Positions 10,384-20,147 of a DNA stretch of 64,000 bases are shown in pieces. Positions within the stretch are counted from its first letter, which is position 1. Every line of letters begins with the position of its first letter. Both the position numbers and the translations under genes were made by a program. A model generated the notes under the pieces. That model saw only the letters and a list, made by a program, of their open reading frames with translations. It did no database searches and was not told where the DNA came from. This DNA comes from DASXHY01 sp036272195 (GTDB lineage: Bacteria > Verrucomicrobiota > Verrucomicrobiia > Limisphaerales > DASXHY01), in contig DATAZE010000035.1 in the NCBI GenBank assembly GCA_036272195.1, forward strand, positions 124,001 to 188,000, given 5' to 3'.

Positions 10384-12186
10384 TTATTCTAACCGAGTTG
10401 ATTTTGTCAAAACCTTCTCATTCGCCGCCTTCACCTGTTCCGTCGGAATTTTGACGACATCACGGTCGTACGTGGTCAAGCCGTCATCTTCGGTTTCTGC
10501 GTCGGTTAGTTCAGTGATGACTGCCGCGGCCAAGCCCGTTTTTTGTTTCTGCTCCGCAATTCGTTCCAGGAGCGATTCATAGCCGGCAGTCAATTCTTTT
10601 GGCGAGTCAAAGAGCGTGGTGTTCCAGGACGTCATGATGCCCCAGGTGTGGCCCGGAATGTCGAGGCCCAGGCCGCCGCATTCGCCCATTACCCAGGCGC
10701 GTCGGCCATCGTGTTCCGGACTTGCCGGCCCGGGATATTTATGTGATGAACGCACATCGCCAACTCCAAAATCGTTCCAACCGCTCACATCCATCACTAG
10801 TCGCGAGGGATCCAATTCCTTGACCGTTTTAGTGAGGCGCACGGTGTCATACTGTCCCCAGCCTTGATTGAATAGTATCCACATGACGATGGACGGCTGG
10901 TTGCCGCGGTCCACGATCATCCGCTGCAATTCCGCCTCGAATTGTTGCGCCGATTCGGGAGTGCGCGTGATTTCCCGATCTTTGGGCAACGCCGATGTTC
11001 CACCGCTGGGCATGTCCTGCCAGACCAGTAACCCCAGCTTGTCGCACCAGTAATACCAGCGTTCCGATTCAATTTTGACGTGCTTGCGGCACATGTTAAA
11101 GCCCAAGCGTTTGATCAACTCAATATCTGAACGCAAAGCCTCATCGTTCGGAGCGGTATAGATGCCATCCGGCCAGTAGCCTTGATCCAGCACGCCCATT
11201 TCAAATCCGGGCCGGTTATTCAAGTATAAGCGAGGGTAACCATCGGCGCCTTTACTCACCGAAATTTTGCGCATCCCAAAGTAACCACTTACCTCATCCA
11301 CCTTTTTGCCCTTTTGCAATAGCGCTATTTTCAGGTCATAAAGAAATGGATCGTCAGGTGACCAGGTGTGAGCGTGCGGGACGGGCAATGAAAATGATTT
11401 TCCGATTTGTCCCTGAGCTCTGCTGATTTCTTTGCCATCGGCATAGGCCACGGCTTCGGCTATGACATCATTCGTATCTCCACGTCCGTTGATTTCAACA
11501 TGCAAAGCTCCCGCATCCAAATCGGGCACGAGTCGGAACGATTCTACAGAGGTGAGGGCCACTGGTTCCAGCCAAACCGTTTGCCAAATGCCGGAAGCGG
11601 CATGCAGATAAGGCAATCGGGGGTGCAACATTTGTTTGCCGCGAGGCTGACCGCCGGCATCAATCGGGTTGTTCACCCGCACAATCAGTTCTTGTTCACT
11701 CCCCGGTTTCAATGCGCTGGTGATATCAAAACTGAACCGATCGTATCCGCCGCGGTGTGTTCCCAAATCTTTTCCGTTTAACCAAACCTCTGTCTCCCAG
11801 TCCGAAGCTTCAAAGTGAAGCAAGACTTGCCTTCCCTGCCACGCCGCGGGGACCATGAAAGTGCGTCGATACCACACTTGCTCCAGCTCGTTCACCATGT
11901 GTCGGACACCGGAAAGCACCGATTCCACTGGAAATGGCACCAGGATATGATTCGTAAACCCGGGACAATTTGTGGTCCTTGAAAAACCCACCTCCCATAT
12001 ACCGTTCAAATTTAACCAATCGGGACGGGTCATGGTGGGACGCGGATATTCCGCATGGGCCTGTTCGGGTGAGACGTCGAGCGCCCAGTGTGTCAGGTAA
12101 GAATTGGTGTTTAACCGCCAATCACCAGCCGCCAGTAAATTTACCCCGACCAAACTTAGAAACCCTATAACCAGAAACCGCAGCAT
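10384..12186 (-). CDS. Secreted glycoside hydrolase family 2 protein (acid/base residue Glu to Gln)
   Basis: The product has the GH2 layout: signal peptide (MLRFLVIGFLSLVGVNLLAA), sugar-binding jelly-roll domain (RRTFMVPAAWQGRQVLLHFE), Ig-like domain, then a TIM barrel. GH2 enzymes cleave beta-galactosides, glucuronides or mannosides, here presumably in the periplasm. The nucleophile region VMGECGG is intact. The acid/base motif, normally N-E in this family, reads FNQGWGQ: the codon at 10864-10866 is CAA (Gln). Start chosen at 12186 because the signal peptide begins there; an upstream ATG at 12216 adds ten residues. At about 600 residues it is a short member of the family. The Gln could mean altered or lost activity, or a subfamily variation. 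Confidence 0.82.
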   Translation of the reverse strand: MLRFLVIGFLSLVGVNLLAAGDWRLNTNSYLTHWALDVSPEQAHAEYPRPTMTRPDWLNLNGIWEVGFSRTTNCPGFTNHILVPFPVESVLSGVRHMVNELEQVWYRRTFMVPAAWQGRQVLLHFEASDWETEVWLNGKDLGTHRGGYDRFSFDITSALKPGSEQELIVRVNNPIDAGGQPRGKQMLHPRLPYLHAASGIWQTVWLEPVALTSVESFRLVPDLDAGALHVEINGRGDTNDVIAEAVAYADGKEISRAQGQIGKSFSLPVPHAHTWSPDDPFLYDLKIALLQKGKKVDEVSGYFGMRKISVSKGADGYPRLYLNNRPGFEMGVLDQGYWPDGIYTAPNDEALRSDIELIKRLGFNMCRKHVKIESERWYYWCDKLGLLVWQDMPSGGTSALPKDREITRTPESAQQFEAELQRMIVDRGNQPSIVMWILFNQGWGQYDTVRLTKTVKELDPSRLVMDVSGWNDFGVGDVRSSHKYPGPASPEHDGRRAWVMGECGGLGLDIPGHTWGIMTSWNTTLFDSPKELTAGYESLLERIAEQKQKTGLAAAVITELTDAETEDDGLTTYDRDVVKIPTEQVKAANEKVLTKSTRLE

Positions 12187-12321
12187 ATTGCCTAGTTTGC
12201 CGGTTGGAAAATGCAAGGCAAGTCAATTGCGAGTGCAGAATAATTTTCCGCAAAAAGAATCATCGACGGTGTTCTGCCATGAATTTTCTGGCGGCATCCT
12301 TCGTTCGCGGTCTTATAATTG

Positions 12322-13710
12322 CTACGCCGCGCGGTTACCTTCTTTTTTCGATTCGACGGAAATTTCCGCGGGATAATCCGGATGATGAGAATGGGCGGTG
12401 ATCGCTTCCCAAATTGTGGCGCGCAGGGATAATTTTCTCGCGGGCCTGCGGGTCATATTGTCGATGGCAGGTTCACGAATAAAAACGAACACCGTCATGA
12501 TCACCAGCAACACGCTGAGCATCACGCGCAGCACCCATGGCGGAGACATATAATGCGTAAGAAATCCGGCGCACAAATGTCCCAGCGGCATACCGCCTTG
12601 TTGCGCCAGCAGCATGACCGACAGCACACGCCCGCGATTGGCGTCGGTGGCGAGGAGTTGATTGGCCGTGTTGCTCGGATTCAAGCTCAGCAGCCAGAAC
12701 ATGCCGCAGACCACGAGAATCCCAATGCTCAATGAGGGAACTTTGGAAAAACTGAACACCAATCCCACCACGGCGAACGTGCACATCGCCAGCGGAATCA
12801 AATGATGGCGCGGATAGTAGGAGGGAATCGAAGACAACAAGAATGCCCCCACGATGGAGCCAAGCCCAATCGCCGCGAGCATGAGGCCAAATAATCCCGG
12901 GCCTCCTTTCAACACGCTTTGCGCCATCACGGGCAGCAGTCCCTGCACCGGCGCGGTGAGGAACATAAAGATGAGGCTCATGATGGTGAGCCGCCGGGTG
13001 CCGGGATGCGTCCAGACAAACTTCAGCCCTTCGCGGATGTCGTACGAGATGGAAGTTGTTTTCGTTTTGGGCGGAGCGGAACTGTGCGGAATGGCCACCG
13101 CCAACGCGATCAATAGCGGAATGAACGTCAGTGCGTTCAATGTGAAAGCACCCGCGACGCCCGCGATTCCGATGACTGCCGCAGCCAGCATCGGTCCGCA
13201 GAGCCGCGCCATGTTGAATTGCACGGAATTCAGCGCTATCGCCCGGTCCAGTTCCGCGCGCGGGATTAGTGAAGGAACCATTGCCATGATTGCCGGTCCA
13301 TTGAGCGCCCACACAATGCCTTCCAGAAAAGTAAACGTGATCACCAACCACGGCGTGGCTCGTCCCAAAAACGCCGCCACCGCCAGTCCCGCTCCCAGCG
13401 CGCATGCCAGGCTTTGCAAAACGATCACCCACACTTTTCGATTCACCCGATCGGAGATAACGCCCGCGATCAATGCCAGCATTAGAACTGGGCAGAAATC
13501 GGCGAATTGAAGGATTTCCACCATGAGGCCCTGGTGCGGACTGCCGACTGTTTGAGTGGTGACAGCCCAGCTTTGGGCGGCGTTCTCGGTCCAGTTCCCG
13601 GTGTTGGAAATGAAGGCGCCAATCCAAAAAATTAAATACGGCCGATGCCGTAAAACGCCCAAGGTCCTTCCGATGGTCGAGTTGTATGGTTTATCTTCGT
13701 TGTCGGCCAC
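12322..13710 (-). CDS. MFS transporter (MFS_3/DUF894-type exporter)
   Basis: The 462-residue hydrophobic protein has about 12 predicted membrane segments. Its N-terminal pattern (FWIGAFISNTGNWTENAA, then GVISDRVNRK between helices 2 and 3) is typical of the enterobactin-exporter-like MFS_3 group. The loop motif DRxNRK is the usual MFS signature region. These proteins export small molecules such as siderophores or drugs using the proton gradient. The substrate cannot be read from the sequence. It is transcribed in the same direction as the GH2 gene downstream, with a 135-nt gap, and follows no obvious operon partner. The start ATG at 13710 gives the expected short cytoplasmic N-terminus. Confidence 0.85.
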   Translation of the reverse strand: MADNEDKPYNSTIGRTLGVLRHRPYLIFWIGAFISNTGNWTENAAQSWAVTTQTVGSPHQGLMVEILQFADFCPVLMLALIAGVISDRVNRKVWVIVLQSLACALGAGLAVAAFLGRATPWLVITFTFLEGIVWALNGPAIMAMVPSLIPRAELDRAIALNSVQFNMARLCGPMLAAAVIGIAGVAGAFTLNALTFIPLLIALAVAIPHSSAPPKTKTTSISYDIREGLKFVWTHPGTRRLTIMSLIFMFLTAPVQGLLPVMAQSVLKGGPGLFGLMLAAIGLGSIVGAFLLSSIPSYYPRHHLIPLAMCTFAVVGLVFSFSKVPSLSIGILVVCGMFWLLSLNPSNTANQLLATDANRGRVLSVMLLAQQGGMPLGHLCAGFLTHYMSPPWVLRVMLSVLLVIMTVFVFIREPAIDNMTRRPARKLSLRATIWEAITAHSHHPDYPAEISVESKKEGNRAA

Positions 13711-13778
13711 GGAGAATTTCTAACATGTTCTGACGTCTGAGGCAATTTGTTGGAAATGCGATTGGAGGACGCGCCCGG

Positions 13779-14891
13779 CTATTGCCGCTCGTGCGCATCC
13801 AGGGCTTTCACAATCGCGCGCTTAATGGCCAACAGGTCGATGCTTCCATCTTCTCGATAAACGACGTTGCCTTTGTCGTCAATCAACACGGTGAACGGCA
13901 CGGCTCCCTGCCATTGGGGATCGAAGGCGTTGATTAGTTTATCACGATCGGAGCCGAAGATGAGGTTGTTGTTCGATGCTTGTTGCTTTTTCAAAAATGC
14001 CAGCACTTTGCCTTGTTCGTCCGAATCATTGACCGACACAGTTGTCATTTCGAAATCGCGAATGCGATAGATGTCGTTAATCGTGACCAGGTCGCTGAAT
14101 TCCGCCACGCACGGCGCGCACCAGGTCGCCCAGAAATTCACCAGCCGGACTTTGCCGGACTTATTGGCGCGTAATGCTGCGAGGGTATTGGTGTCCGCCG
14201 GCGTGATCGACACTGGTTCCGCGGCGATTTTTGCGAGGAAAGCTTGGGCCTGGGATTCCTTGCTGGCCCATTTTGTCGAGCACCCAATCAACTTGGTTTG
14301 TGTGATGGCGGGAGCATTGTCCGTTACCAAGGCATCCAATGCGTCACGCAAATAATGTTTTGTCACATGATCGACTCGCTGGGAATCATCAACTGCGCCG
14401 GCATAACGCAGCTTGCGTTCGGCATCGAACACGAAGGCGTGCGGCGTGGCCATTGGTCCGTAGGCTTTCGCCACGGTTTCGGTGTCGCCATCGTACAGAT
14501 AGGGAAAGTTGAAGTGATGATCTGCGGCACGGAGCTTCATTTCAGGAAATGAATCGCTCAAGTCGGTCCAGGCCAATTCGTCGAGTCGCAATGCTTTAGG
14601 ATCATTGGGATTGATGGCGACCACGGAGACACTCTTCGACTTGTAGTCGGTTGCGATAGCCTTGATGCGCTCTTCGTAGTCCTGGGCGGTCGGGCAATGA
14701 TTGCAAATGAAGACCACGACGAGAATTTTCGCGTCCGCAAAATCCTTGAGCGTCCAATTCCGCCCGTCAACGCCGGGCAGATTGAAATCCGGAGCGGAAG
14801 CGCCGAGCGGCAGGGAGACGATGCTGTCGGCCGCGCGAGTGGAAAAAAGCAACGCAAAGCTCGCGAACAGGACCGCGAAGGAAGCTCTCAT
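13779..14891 (-). CDS. Secreted tandem thioredoxin-fold protein (peroxiredoxin-like + TlpA-like)
   Basis: Two thioredoxin folds are fused after a signal peptide (MRASFAVLFASFALLFSTRA). Domain 1 (residues ~25-190) is AhpC/TSA-like, with CNHC in FICNHCPTAQ. Domain 2 (~225-370) is TlpA-like, with CAPC in FWATWCAPC. Proteins of this type act as periplasmic thiol-disulfide reductases, for example in cytochrome c maturation or oxidative-stress handling. The open frame extends to 15707, but sequence upstream of 14891 looks non-coding and overlaps the divergent DUF192 gene, so the signal-peptide ATG was chosen. It is divergent from the DUF192-nadE pair across about 138 nt. The specific partner is unknown. 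Confidence 0.85.
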   Translation of the reverse strand: MRASFAVLFASFALLFSTRAADSIVSLPLGASAPDFNLPGVDGRNWTLKDFADAKILVVVFICNHCPTAQDYEERIKAIATDYKSKSVSVVAINPNDPKALRLDELAWTDLSDSFPEMKLRAADHHFNFPYLYDGDTETVAKAYGPMATPHAFVFDAERKLRYAGAVDDSQRVDHVTKHYLRDALDALVTDNAPAITQTKLIGCSTKWASKESQAQAFLAKIAAEPVSITPADTNTLAALRANKSGKVRLVNFWATWCAPCVAEFSDLVTINDIYRIRDFEMTTVSVNDSDEQGKVLAFLKKQQASNNNLIFGSDRDKLINAFDPQWQGAVPFTVLIDDKGNVVYREDGSIDLLAIKRAIVKALDAHERQ

Positions 14892-15029
14892 GGGCGAAGC
14901 GTAGCATTGGCGGAGAGCAAGGCAAGCCAAGGTGAAAGCTTCAAAATCGGCGTTCAATGCCCGATGTTTAATATTCATCGCTTTGTCTTCGGGGTTGAAT
15001 TTAGGGAAGCCCATGCCAATCTTGGAGGC

Positions 15030-15569
15030 ATGAGACGATTGCGAGTTTTGAGGCTGTCCGCGGCAGGGGCGGTTCTGGCCGGTCTGCTGATTTTCGCCGG
15101 CTGCCAAAAACAGGCGTCCCCTCCGGCCACGGCAGGCGCAATTGATTTTTCCGAGCCGCAGGCCGCCCAACCAAAATTGCCGACCATCAAGCTCTGGCTC
15201 GGGCCGGAGCAAATGGATGCCGAGATGTGCGTGAACGCAGAAGAAACGCGCACGGGGATGATGTTCCGCAAAAGCATGGGCGAGAATGACGGAATGATTT
15301 TTTCTCTTGGCTACGATCAACAGGCGTCCTTTTGGATGAAAAATTGTTTCGTGCCGCTCTCGGTCGCTTACATCAATCCCGATGGAGTCATTCAGGAAAT
15401 TCATCCTTTGGAGCCGCAAAACACAACCCCCGTGGTTTCGGTCACCAATAATATCCGTTTCGCGCTGGAAACCCCGCAAGGATGGTTCGATCGCCATCAT
15501 GTGACCACCGGCATGGTCATCCGCACCGAGAAGGGGTCGCTCGTGCAAACATTCGGAGAAAAGCAATGA
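15030..15569 (+). CDS. DUF192 family lipoprotein
   Basis: The 179-residue protein has an N-terminal lipoprotein signal ending in FAGC at about residue 24, a proline-rich linker, and a C-terminal DUF192 domain of roughly 110 residues. Family hallmarks are visible: TGMMFRKSMGENDGMIF, then FWMKNCFVPLSVAYI. DUF192 proteins are small beta-barrel domains of unsettled function, often secreted. The ATG at 15030 is preceded by TTGGAGGC, which is close but usable as a ribosome-binding site. It ends 7 nt before nadE, so the two are probably cotranscribed. The frame is open further upstream, but only this start gives a lipobox. Confidence 0.84.
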   Translation: MRRLRVLRLSAAGAVLAGLLIFAGCQKQASPPATAGAIDFSEPQAAQPKLPTIKLWLGPEQMDAEMCVNAEETRTGMMFRKSMGENDGMIFSLGYDQQASFWMKNCFVPLSVAYINPDGVIQEIHPLEPQNTTPVVSVTNNIRFALETPQGWFDRHHVTTGMVIRTEKGSLVQTFGEKQ

Positions 15570-15576
15570 GGCGCAA

Positions 15577-17214
15577 TTGAAGGTCGCTCTCGCCCAAATC
15601 AATCCCACGGTCGGCGACCTCGTCGGCAACGAGGCAAAAATTCTCGCCGCGTACCGACGCGGTGTTGAAGCCAGCGCGGAAATAGTGCTGTGCCCCGAGC
15701 TGAGCACGACCGGTTATCCGCCGCGCGACCTGTTGCTCAAGAAAAGGTTCATCACACAAAATCTCGAGTTGTTGGACCGGCTCGCAGCGTTCACGGGCAA
15801 GGTGGCGTTGATGGTTGGATGCGTGGGAAAGAACGAAATCCGGCCCGGACGCGAAGTGACCAATTCCGTGGCACTGTTGCAGCACGGAAAAATTGTGACC
15901 ACGCGAGATAAAACCCTGCTGCCCACCTATGACGTTTTCGACGAAGACCGTTATTTCGAACCGGCCATCGAAAATCAGCCGGCGGAATTTGGTAGCGGAA
16001 AAATTGCCCTGACGATCTGCGAGGACATTTGGAACGACGAAGATTTCTGGAGCGAGCGGCGCTATCAGCATAATCCGCCGGTGGAATTGGCGGCTGCCGG
16101 CGCTGGAATCATTTTCAATATATCCGCATCGCCCTGGAATCTTGGAAAAAATAAAACGCGCTTTGAAATGCTGCGCAGCATCGCGCAAAAGACGCGGCGT
16201 CCGGTGGTCTTTTGCAACCAGGTGGGCGGGAACGATGAATTGATTTTTGACGGCAGCAGCCTCGTATTCAACGCCAATGGCGATTTGATCGCGCAGGGAA
16301 AATGGTTCGAAGAGGATTTTGTCGTCATCGATACCGAATCGAAAGCGGTCGTTCAACTCGTTGAATTATCCACCGAAGAGGCGGTTTACAAGGCGTTAAC
16401 CCTCGGCTTGAGGGATTATTTCTACAAGTGCGGTTTCAAATCGGCAGTCCTCGGATTGAGCGGCGGGATTGATTCGGCGATTACCGCGTGCATCGCGGTT
16501 GCGGCGCTGGGCAAAGAAAATGTGCGCGGAGTTTCGTTGCCATCGCAATTTTCATCGCAGCACAGCCTGGACGACGCGCGCATGCTGGCGGAGCGATTGG
16601 GCATTCCGTACGACGTGGTGCCGATTCAAAGGGCGTTCGAGACCATGAAAGGCCAGCTCCAACCCGTGTTCGCCGGGAAGCCCGAGGACACGACGGAGGA
16701 AAATCTGCAGGCGCGGTTGCGCGGCGTGATTTTGATGGCGCTATCTAACAAATTCGGCTCGCTGCTCCTTACCACGGGCAACAAAAGTGAAATCGCGGTC
16801 GGCTATTGCACGCTTTACGGCGACATGGCCGGCGGCCTCGCGGTCATCAGCGACGTGCCGAAAACGATGATCTATCGAATCGCGAAATGGATCAATCGCG
16901 AGCGGGAAATCATTCCCAACTCCTCCATTACCAAACCACCGTCCGCCGAGTTGCGCCCGAATCAATGCGACCAGGATTCCCTGCCGCCGTATGAAATCCT
17001 GGATGCGATTTTGGACCTATACGTGGTGCAAAGCAAATCCGCCTCAGACATCGTAGCCGCGGGATTCGATGAAGCAACCGTTCGCAAAGTGGTTCGTTTA
17101 ATAGATCTCAGCGAGTATAAGCGGCGTCAGGCCGCGCCGGGCTTGAAGGTAACCACCAAGGCCTTTGGCGTGGGACGGCGAATGCCCATCGCGCAGAGGT
17201 ATTGGGAGAAATAA
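15577..17214 (+). CDS. nadE: NAD+ synthase, glutamine-hydrolysing
   Basis: Catalyses the last step of NAD biosynthesis: ATP-dependent amidation of deamido-NAD using glutamine. The N-terminal nitrilase-type glutaminase domain carries the Glu-Lys-Cys triad at E41, K112 and C148 (CPELSTTGYPPRDL, RDKTLLP, TICEDIWND). The C-terminal ammonia-dependent synthase domain has the P-loop LGLSGGIDSAIT. The 545-residue length matches the two-domain form. The start is TTG at 15577: it gives the canonical MKVALAQINPTVGD N-terminus and is preceded by GAGG at 5 nt spacing, which overlaps the end of the DUF192 gene. It converges with the next gene, with only 4 nt between stops. Confidence 0.96.
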   Translation: MKVALAQINPTVGDLVGNEAKILAAYRRGVEASAEIVLCPELSTTGYPPRDLLLKKRFITQNLELLDRLAAFTGKVALMVGCVGKNEIRPGREVTNSVALLQHGKIVTTRDKTLLPTYDVFDEDRYFEPAIENQPAEFGSGKIALTICEDIWNDEDFWSERRYQHNPPVELAAAGAGIIFNISASPWNLGKNKTRFEMLRSIAQKTRRPVVFCNQVGGNDELIFDGSSLVFNANGDLIAQGKWFEEDFVVIDTESKAVVQLVELSTEEAVYKALTLGLRDYFYKCGFKSAVLGLSGGIDSAITACIAVAALGKENVRGVSLPSQFSSQHSLDDARMLAERLGIPYDVVPIQRAFETMKGQLQPVFAGKPEDTTEENLQARLRGVILMALSNKFGSLLLTTGNKSEIAVGYCTLYGDMAGGLAVISDVPKTMIYRIAKWINREREIIPNSSITKPPSAELRPNQCDQDSLPPYEILDAILDLYVVQSKSASDIVAAGFDEATVRKVVRLIDLSEYKRRQAAPGLKVTTKAFGVGRRMPIAQRYWEK

Positions 17215-17218
17215 AAGG

Positions 17219-18760
17219 TTAATTACTCGGTACGACGCGGAAAAACCTTTGCGGAAGTATGCTGTTGTGCGCCCATGTAATCGGCAGCCCCCAATTTGTA
17301 ACGATTCCTGCTGTTGTCCAATCCAGAAGATTCGTGGAAGTTTGGAAAGCCATGGCTTTACCGAAAAGCATTGGCGAGTCCCAGCTAAAAAATGCGAGAA
17401 TCGAATCGTTTCCATTTATTTGCAAGTCGATTTCCGCAGAACTAACACTCTGCTGAAATTTTTCCACGGGATAGACGACGGGGGAATTTGTAGAGTTGTC
17501 GAATGAGCCCCACCGAACTTGGCTTATGGACGAAGTGTTTTCCGGCTGGAAGTCGCCAGTGAAAATGGTCGCCGCTACATTCGGCTCAAAGGCAATGTTT
17601 ATGGGGGGGCGAATTATGCCAGGCCCGGGCGCACCTGGATTTCCGGCAAGGTTGGCATTATTCAGCCAGTTGCTGGTGCAGGTGGACTGGTATCCCCAGT
17701 TGTTCCAAACATTGGAAACGGTGAAAATGATATCCGGTGTTGAAACGATGCGTTCCAATTGTTGATGCATGATTGTGTTGTTCGTCAAATAAGTATCGGC
17801 AAACTGGTTGGTTACAGGGACGTAAGCCCTTTCTAACAAGGGATCATAGTCCTGTCGTATAAATGTGATTTTGTCTATGCCGGCCCGTAAGGCCACATTG
17901 ACGTAAGAACCAGCGTTCGTTCCCGTCCCGTGGACATCCGACAACAGAGGCTCAAATTGAAAGTTATTGGTTCGAAGCAAAAAATGAAGGCCGCCAACGT
18001 CGTCGAACGTCAACCTGGTGTAAAATGTTCCCGGCAACAATCCGTCATTAAAATATCCGCCACTATCTGCCACTGCTGTGTAAATCGGCGTTAAAGGATC
18101 TAGCGCAAACACGTCCTCCATTGCGAAAAATTGACCCTCAAAATAATCCCCAACTGTAAAGTTAGTATATTCGAAGCGGTTGACAAAATTTGTCGGCAGG
18201 AAAGAAACGGGGTCAAAATTTCGGTCCAATATTGTCGCGGCAGTCACTATATTACTTGTTGCAGAATAGTCAAAATCATGGAGACAGAAGGCGTATCGAG
18301 TTGGCTGAGCGAGTCCGAGTTGTTGAAGGACAAGAAAGAGTGCAGCGGATTTTAGATCGACCAGAGACGCACTTGCTGCCGCAAGGTTGTTTGCGGTGGT
18401 ATTTGGTGGATAGCTGTTCAGGTCAATTTGAGAAGCGGGCGGCAAATCATTCAGGATTTGTATGGCCCCTTCTACCGCGGCTACCCCGTTCGTCCCGAAG
18501 CAATCGATGAACGATTGATCGAACGCATAGGTGATGACAGGCACGTTCCAACGGTATCCCTGTGTGATGTCCATTGGGCCACCAAGGTCCGACGGCGATA
18601 CCATAAAACCATTTGTGACCGTCATCCAGTTTTCGAACGGTCCAAGCAGGGAAAAGGCTTTTGTTTGTTGCGTGAAAAATAGAAACAGGAGAACGGTGGC
18701 AAGAATGACGCGGCCAAGTATTCGGTTCCCATCAAAACTATGAAAAAGACTCGTTTTCAT
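17219..18760 (-). CDS. Secreted protein of unknown function
   Basis: The 513-residue protein begins with a basic n-region and a long hydrophobic signal (VILATVLLFLFFTQ). It has no membrane segment after that and is rich in Asn, Thr and aromatic residues. The C-terminal stretch (QTSTNLLDWTTAG ... RFFRVVP) resembles the short end-domain seen on many exported Verrucomicrobiota proteins, where such tails often follow beta-sandwich modules. The body contains TRLTFDDVGGLHFLL and a repeated reference-like composition, but I recognise no enzyme motif. It is monocistronic: it converges with nadE and is divergent from hemL. Function unknown. Confidence 0.75.
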   Translation of the reverse strand: MKTSLFHSFDGNRILGRVILATVLLFLFFTQQTKAFSLLGPFENWMTVTNGFMVSPSDLGGPMDITQGYRWNVPVITYAFDQSFIDCFGTNGVAAVEGAIQILNDLPPASQIDLNSYPPNTTANNLAAASASLVDLKSAALFLVLQQLGLAQPTRYAFCLHDFDYSATSNIVTAATILDRNFDPVSFLPTNFVNRFEYTNFTVGDYFEGQFFAMEDVFALDPLTPIYTAVADSGGYFNDGLLPGTFYTRLTFDDVGGLHFLLRTNNFQFEPLLSDVHGTGTNAGSYVNVALRAGIDKITFIRQDYDPLLERAYVPVTNQFADTYLTNNTIMHQQLERIVSTPDIIFTVSNVWNNWGYQSTCTSNWLNNANLAGNPGAPGPGIIRPPINIAFEPNVAATIFTGDFQPENTSSISQVRWGSFDNSTNSPVVYPVEKFQQSVSSAEIDLQINGNDSILAFFSWDSPMLFGKAMAFQTSTNLLDWTTAGIVTNWGLPITWAHNSILPQRFFRVVPSN

Positions 18761-18863
18761 CCTTAAAGCAAAAAGGGATCGTAACTTGTGAAGAGCTTTA
18801 ATTCAACGAATTCCTGGCGAAAACTGCTCGCGGCAGATATGGCAGATAGATAAGTTTCTTTTG

Positions 18864-20147
18864 ATGACGCATACGCAATCCGAAAAACTCTTCGCCGAAG
18901 CGCTGAACTACATCCCCGGCGGCGTAAATTCACCCGTGCGGGCGTTTCGCGCCGTGGGCGGCCAGCCATTTTTCGTGAACAAAGCCAAGGGCGCGCACGT
19001 GTGGGATGTGGATGGCAACGACTACCTTGATTACGTCTGCACGTGGGGCCCGGCGATACTTGGGCACGCGCATCCAAAAATTATTTCCGCCGTAAAAGCC
19101 GCCGCGGAGCATGGCACGAGTTTTGGGATTCCCAATCCCTCCGAAGTCACGATGGCGAAATTGATTTGCTCGCTCGTGCCCAGCGTCAAGAAGGTGCGTA
19201 TGACCAATTCCGGCACTGAAGCGTGCATGTCTGCAATCCGGTTGGCGCGCGGCTTCACCAAGCGCGACAAAATCATCAAGTTCGACGGCTGCTATCATGG
19301 CCATGCGGATTCGTTGCTCGTGAAAGCTGGTTCGGGCGCGCTCACCTTCGGAAATCCAGACAGCGCGGGCGTGCCCGCCGCGTTCACGCAGCACACGATT
19401 GTTGTGCCTTACAATGACATCGACGCGGTCAAGGCTGCGTTTGCTGCCAACCAAAATCAAGTCGCGGGAATAATTGTCGAGCCGGTGCCAGGCAATGCCG
19501 GTTTGTATTTGCCGAAGCCCGGTTACCTGGAATTCCTGCGGGAAATCACCAAAGCGAACGGCGCATTGCTTATTTTCGACGAAGTGATGACCGGTTTCCG
19601 CCTCGCCAAAGGCGGCGCGCAGGGGCGGTTTGGAATCACGCCAGACCTTTCGTGCTTTGGAAAAGTGATTGGTGGCGGATTGCCGGTGGGAGCGTTTGGC
19701 GGGCGCGCGGACATCATGGATTTTCTCGCACCGCTCGGCCCGGTGTACCAGGCGGGCACGCTCAGTGGAAATCCAATTGCGATGGCGGCCGGAATTGCCG
19801 CGCTGGAGGAATTGGAATCCGGCGGCGATTACTGCCACCTCGAAGAGTTGGGCGAGCAACTCGAGGCGGGCATGCGAGACGCTGCGAAATCCGCAAAGGT
19901 GCCCGTGCAGTTTATTTCGTGCGGTTCGATGTTCTGCGGATATTTCACCAGCGGACCGGTGCATAACCTCGCCGAAGCGATGAAGAGCGACCGTGAGCGT
20001 TTCAAAAAATATTTCCACGGAATGCTGGACGAAGGAATTTATTTCGCGCCCTCGCAATTCGAGGCCGGATTTATTTCCACGGCTCACACGACTGAGGATA
20101 TTGAGAAAACAGTACGCGCGGCGGCGAAGGTGATGAAAACGTTATGA
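18864..20147 (+). CDS. hemL: Glutamate-1-semialdehyde 2,1-aminomutase
   Basis: PLP-dependent aminomutase that converts glutamate-1-semialdehyde to 5-aminolevulinate in the C5 tetrapyrrole pathway. Class-III aminotransferase signatures are all visible: YIPGGVNSPVRAF at the N-terminus, MTNSGTEACMSAIRLARG, EPVPGNAG, LIFDEVMTGFR, and the PLP lysine in FGKVIGGGLPVGAFGG (K267). The 427-residue length is normal for the family. A TTG at 18861 directly precedes the ATG at 18864; the ATG was chosen. Its stop overlaps the end of the convergent acetyltransferase gene by 6 nt. No other haem gene is adjacent in the window. Confidence 0.96.
   Translation: MTHTQSEKLFAEALNYIPGGVNSPVRAFRAVGGQPFFVNKAKGAHVWDVDGNDYLDYVCTWGPAILGHAHPKIISAVKAAAEHGTSFGIPNPSEVTMAKLICSLVPSVKKVRMTNSGTEACMSAIRLARGFTKRDKIIKFDGCYHGHADSLLVKAGSGALTFGNPDSAGVPAAFTQHTIVVPYNDIDAVKAAFAANQNQVAGIIVEPVPGNAGLYLPKPGYLEFLREITKANGALLIFDEVMTGFRLAKGGAQGRFGITPDLSCFGKVIGGGLPVGAFGGRADIMDFLAPLGPVYQAGTLSGNPIAMAAGIAALEELESGGDYCHLEELGEQLEAGMRDAAKSAKVPVQFISCGSMFCGYFTSGPVHNLAEAMKSDRERFKKYFHGMLDEGIYFAPSQFEAGFISTAHTTEDIEKTVRAAAKVMKTL

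Noticed and set aside
15517..16356. 279-codon reverse frame overlapping nadE
   Set aside because: The + strand encodes unmistakable NAD synthase here, and the reverse product has shadow-like composition.
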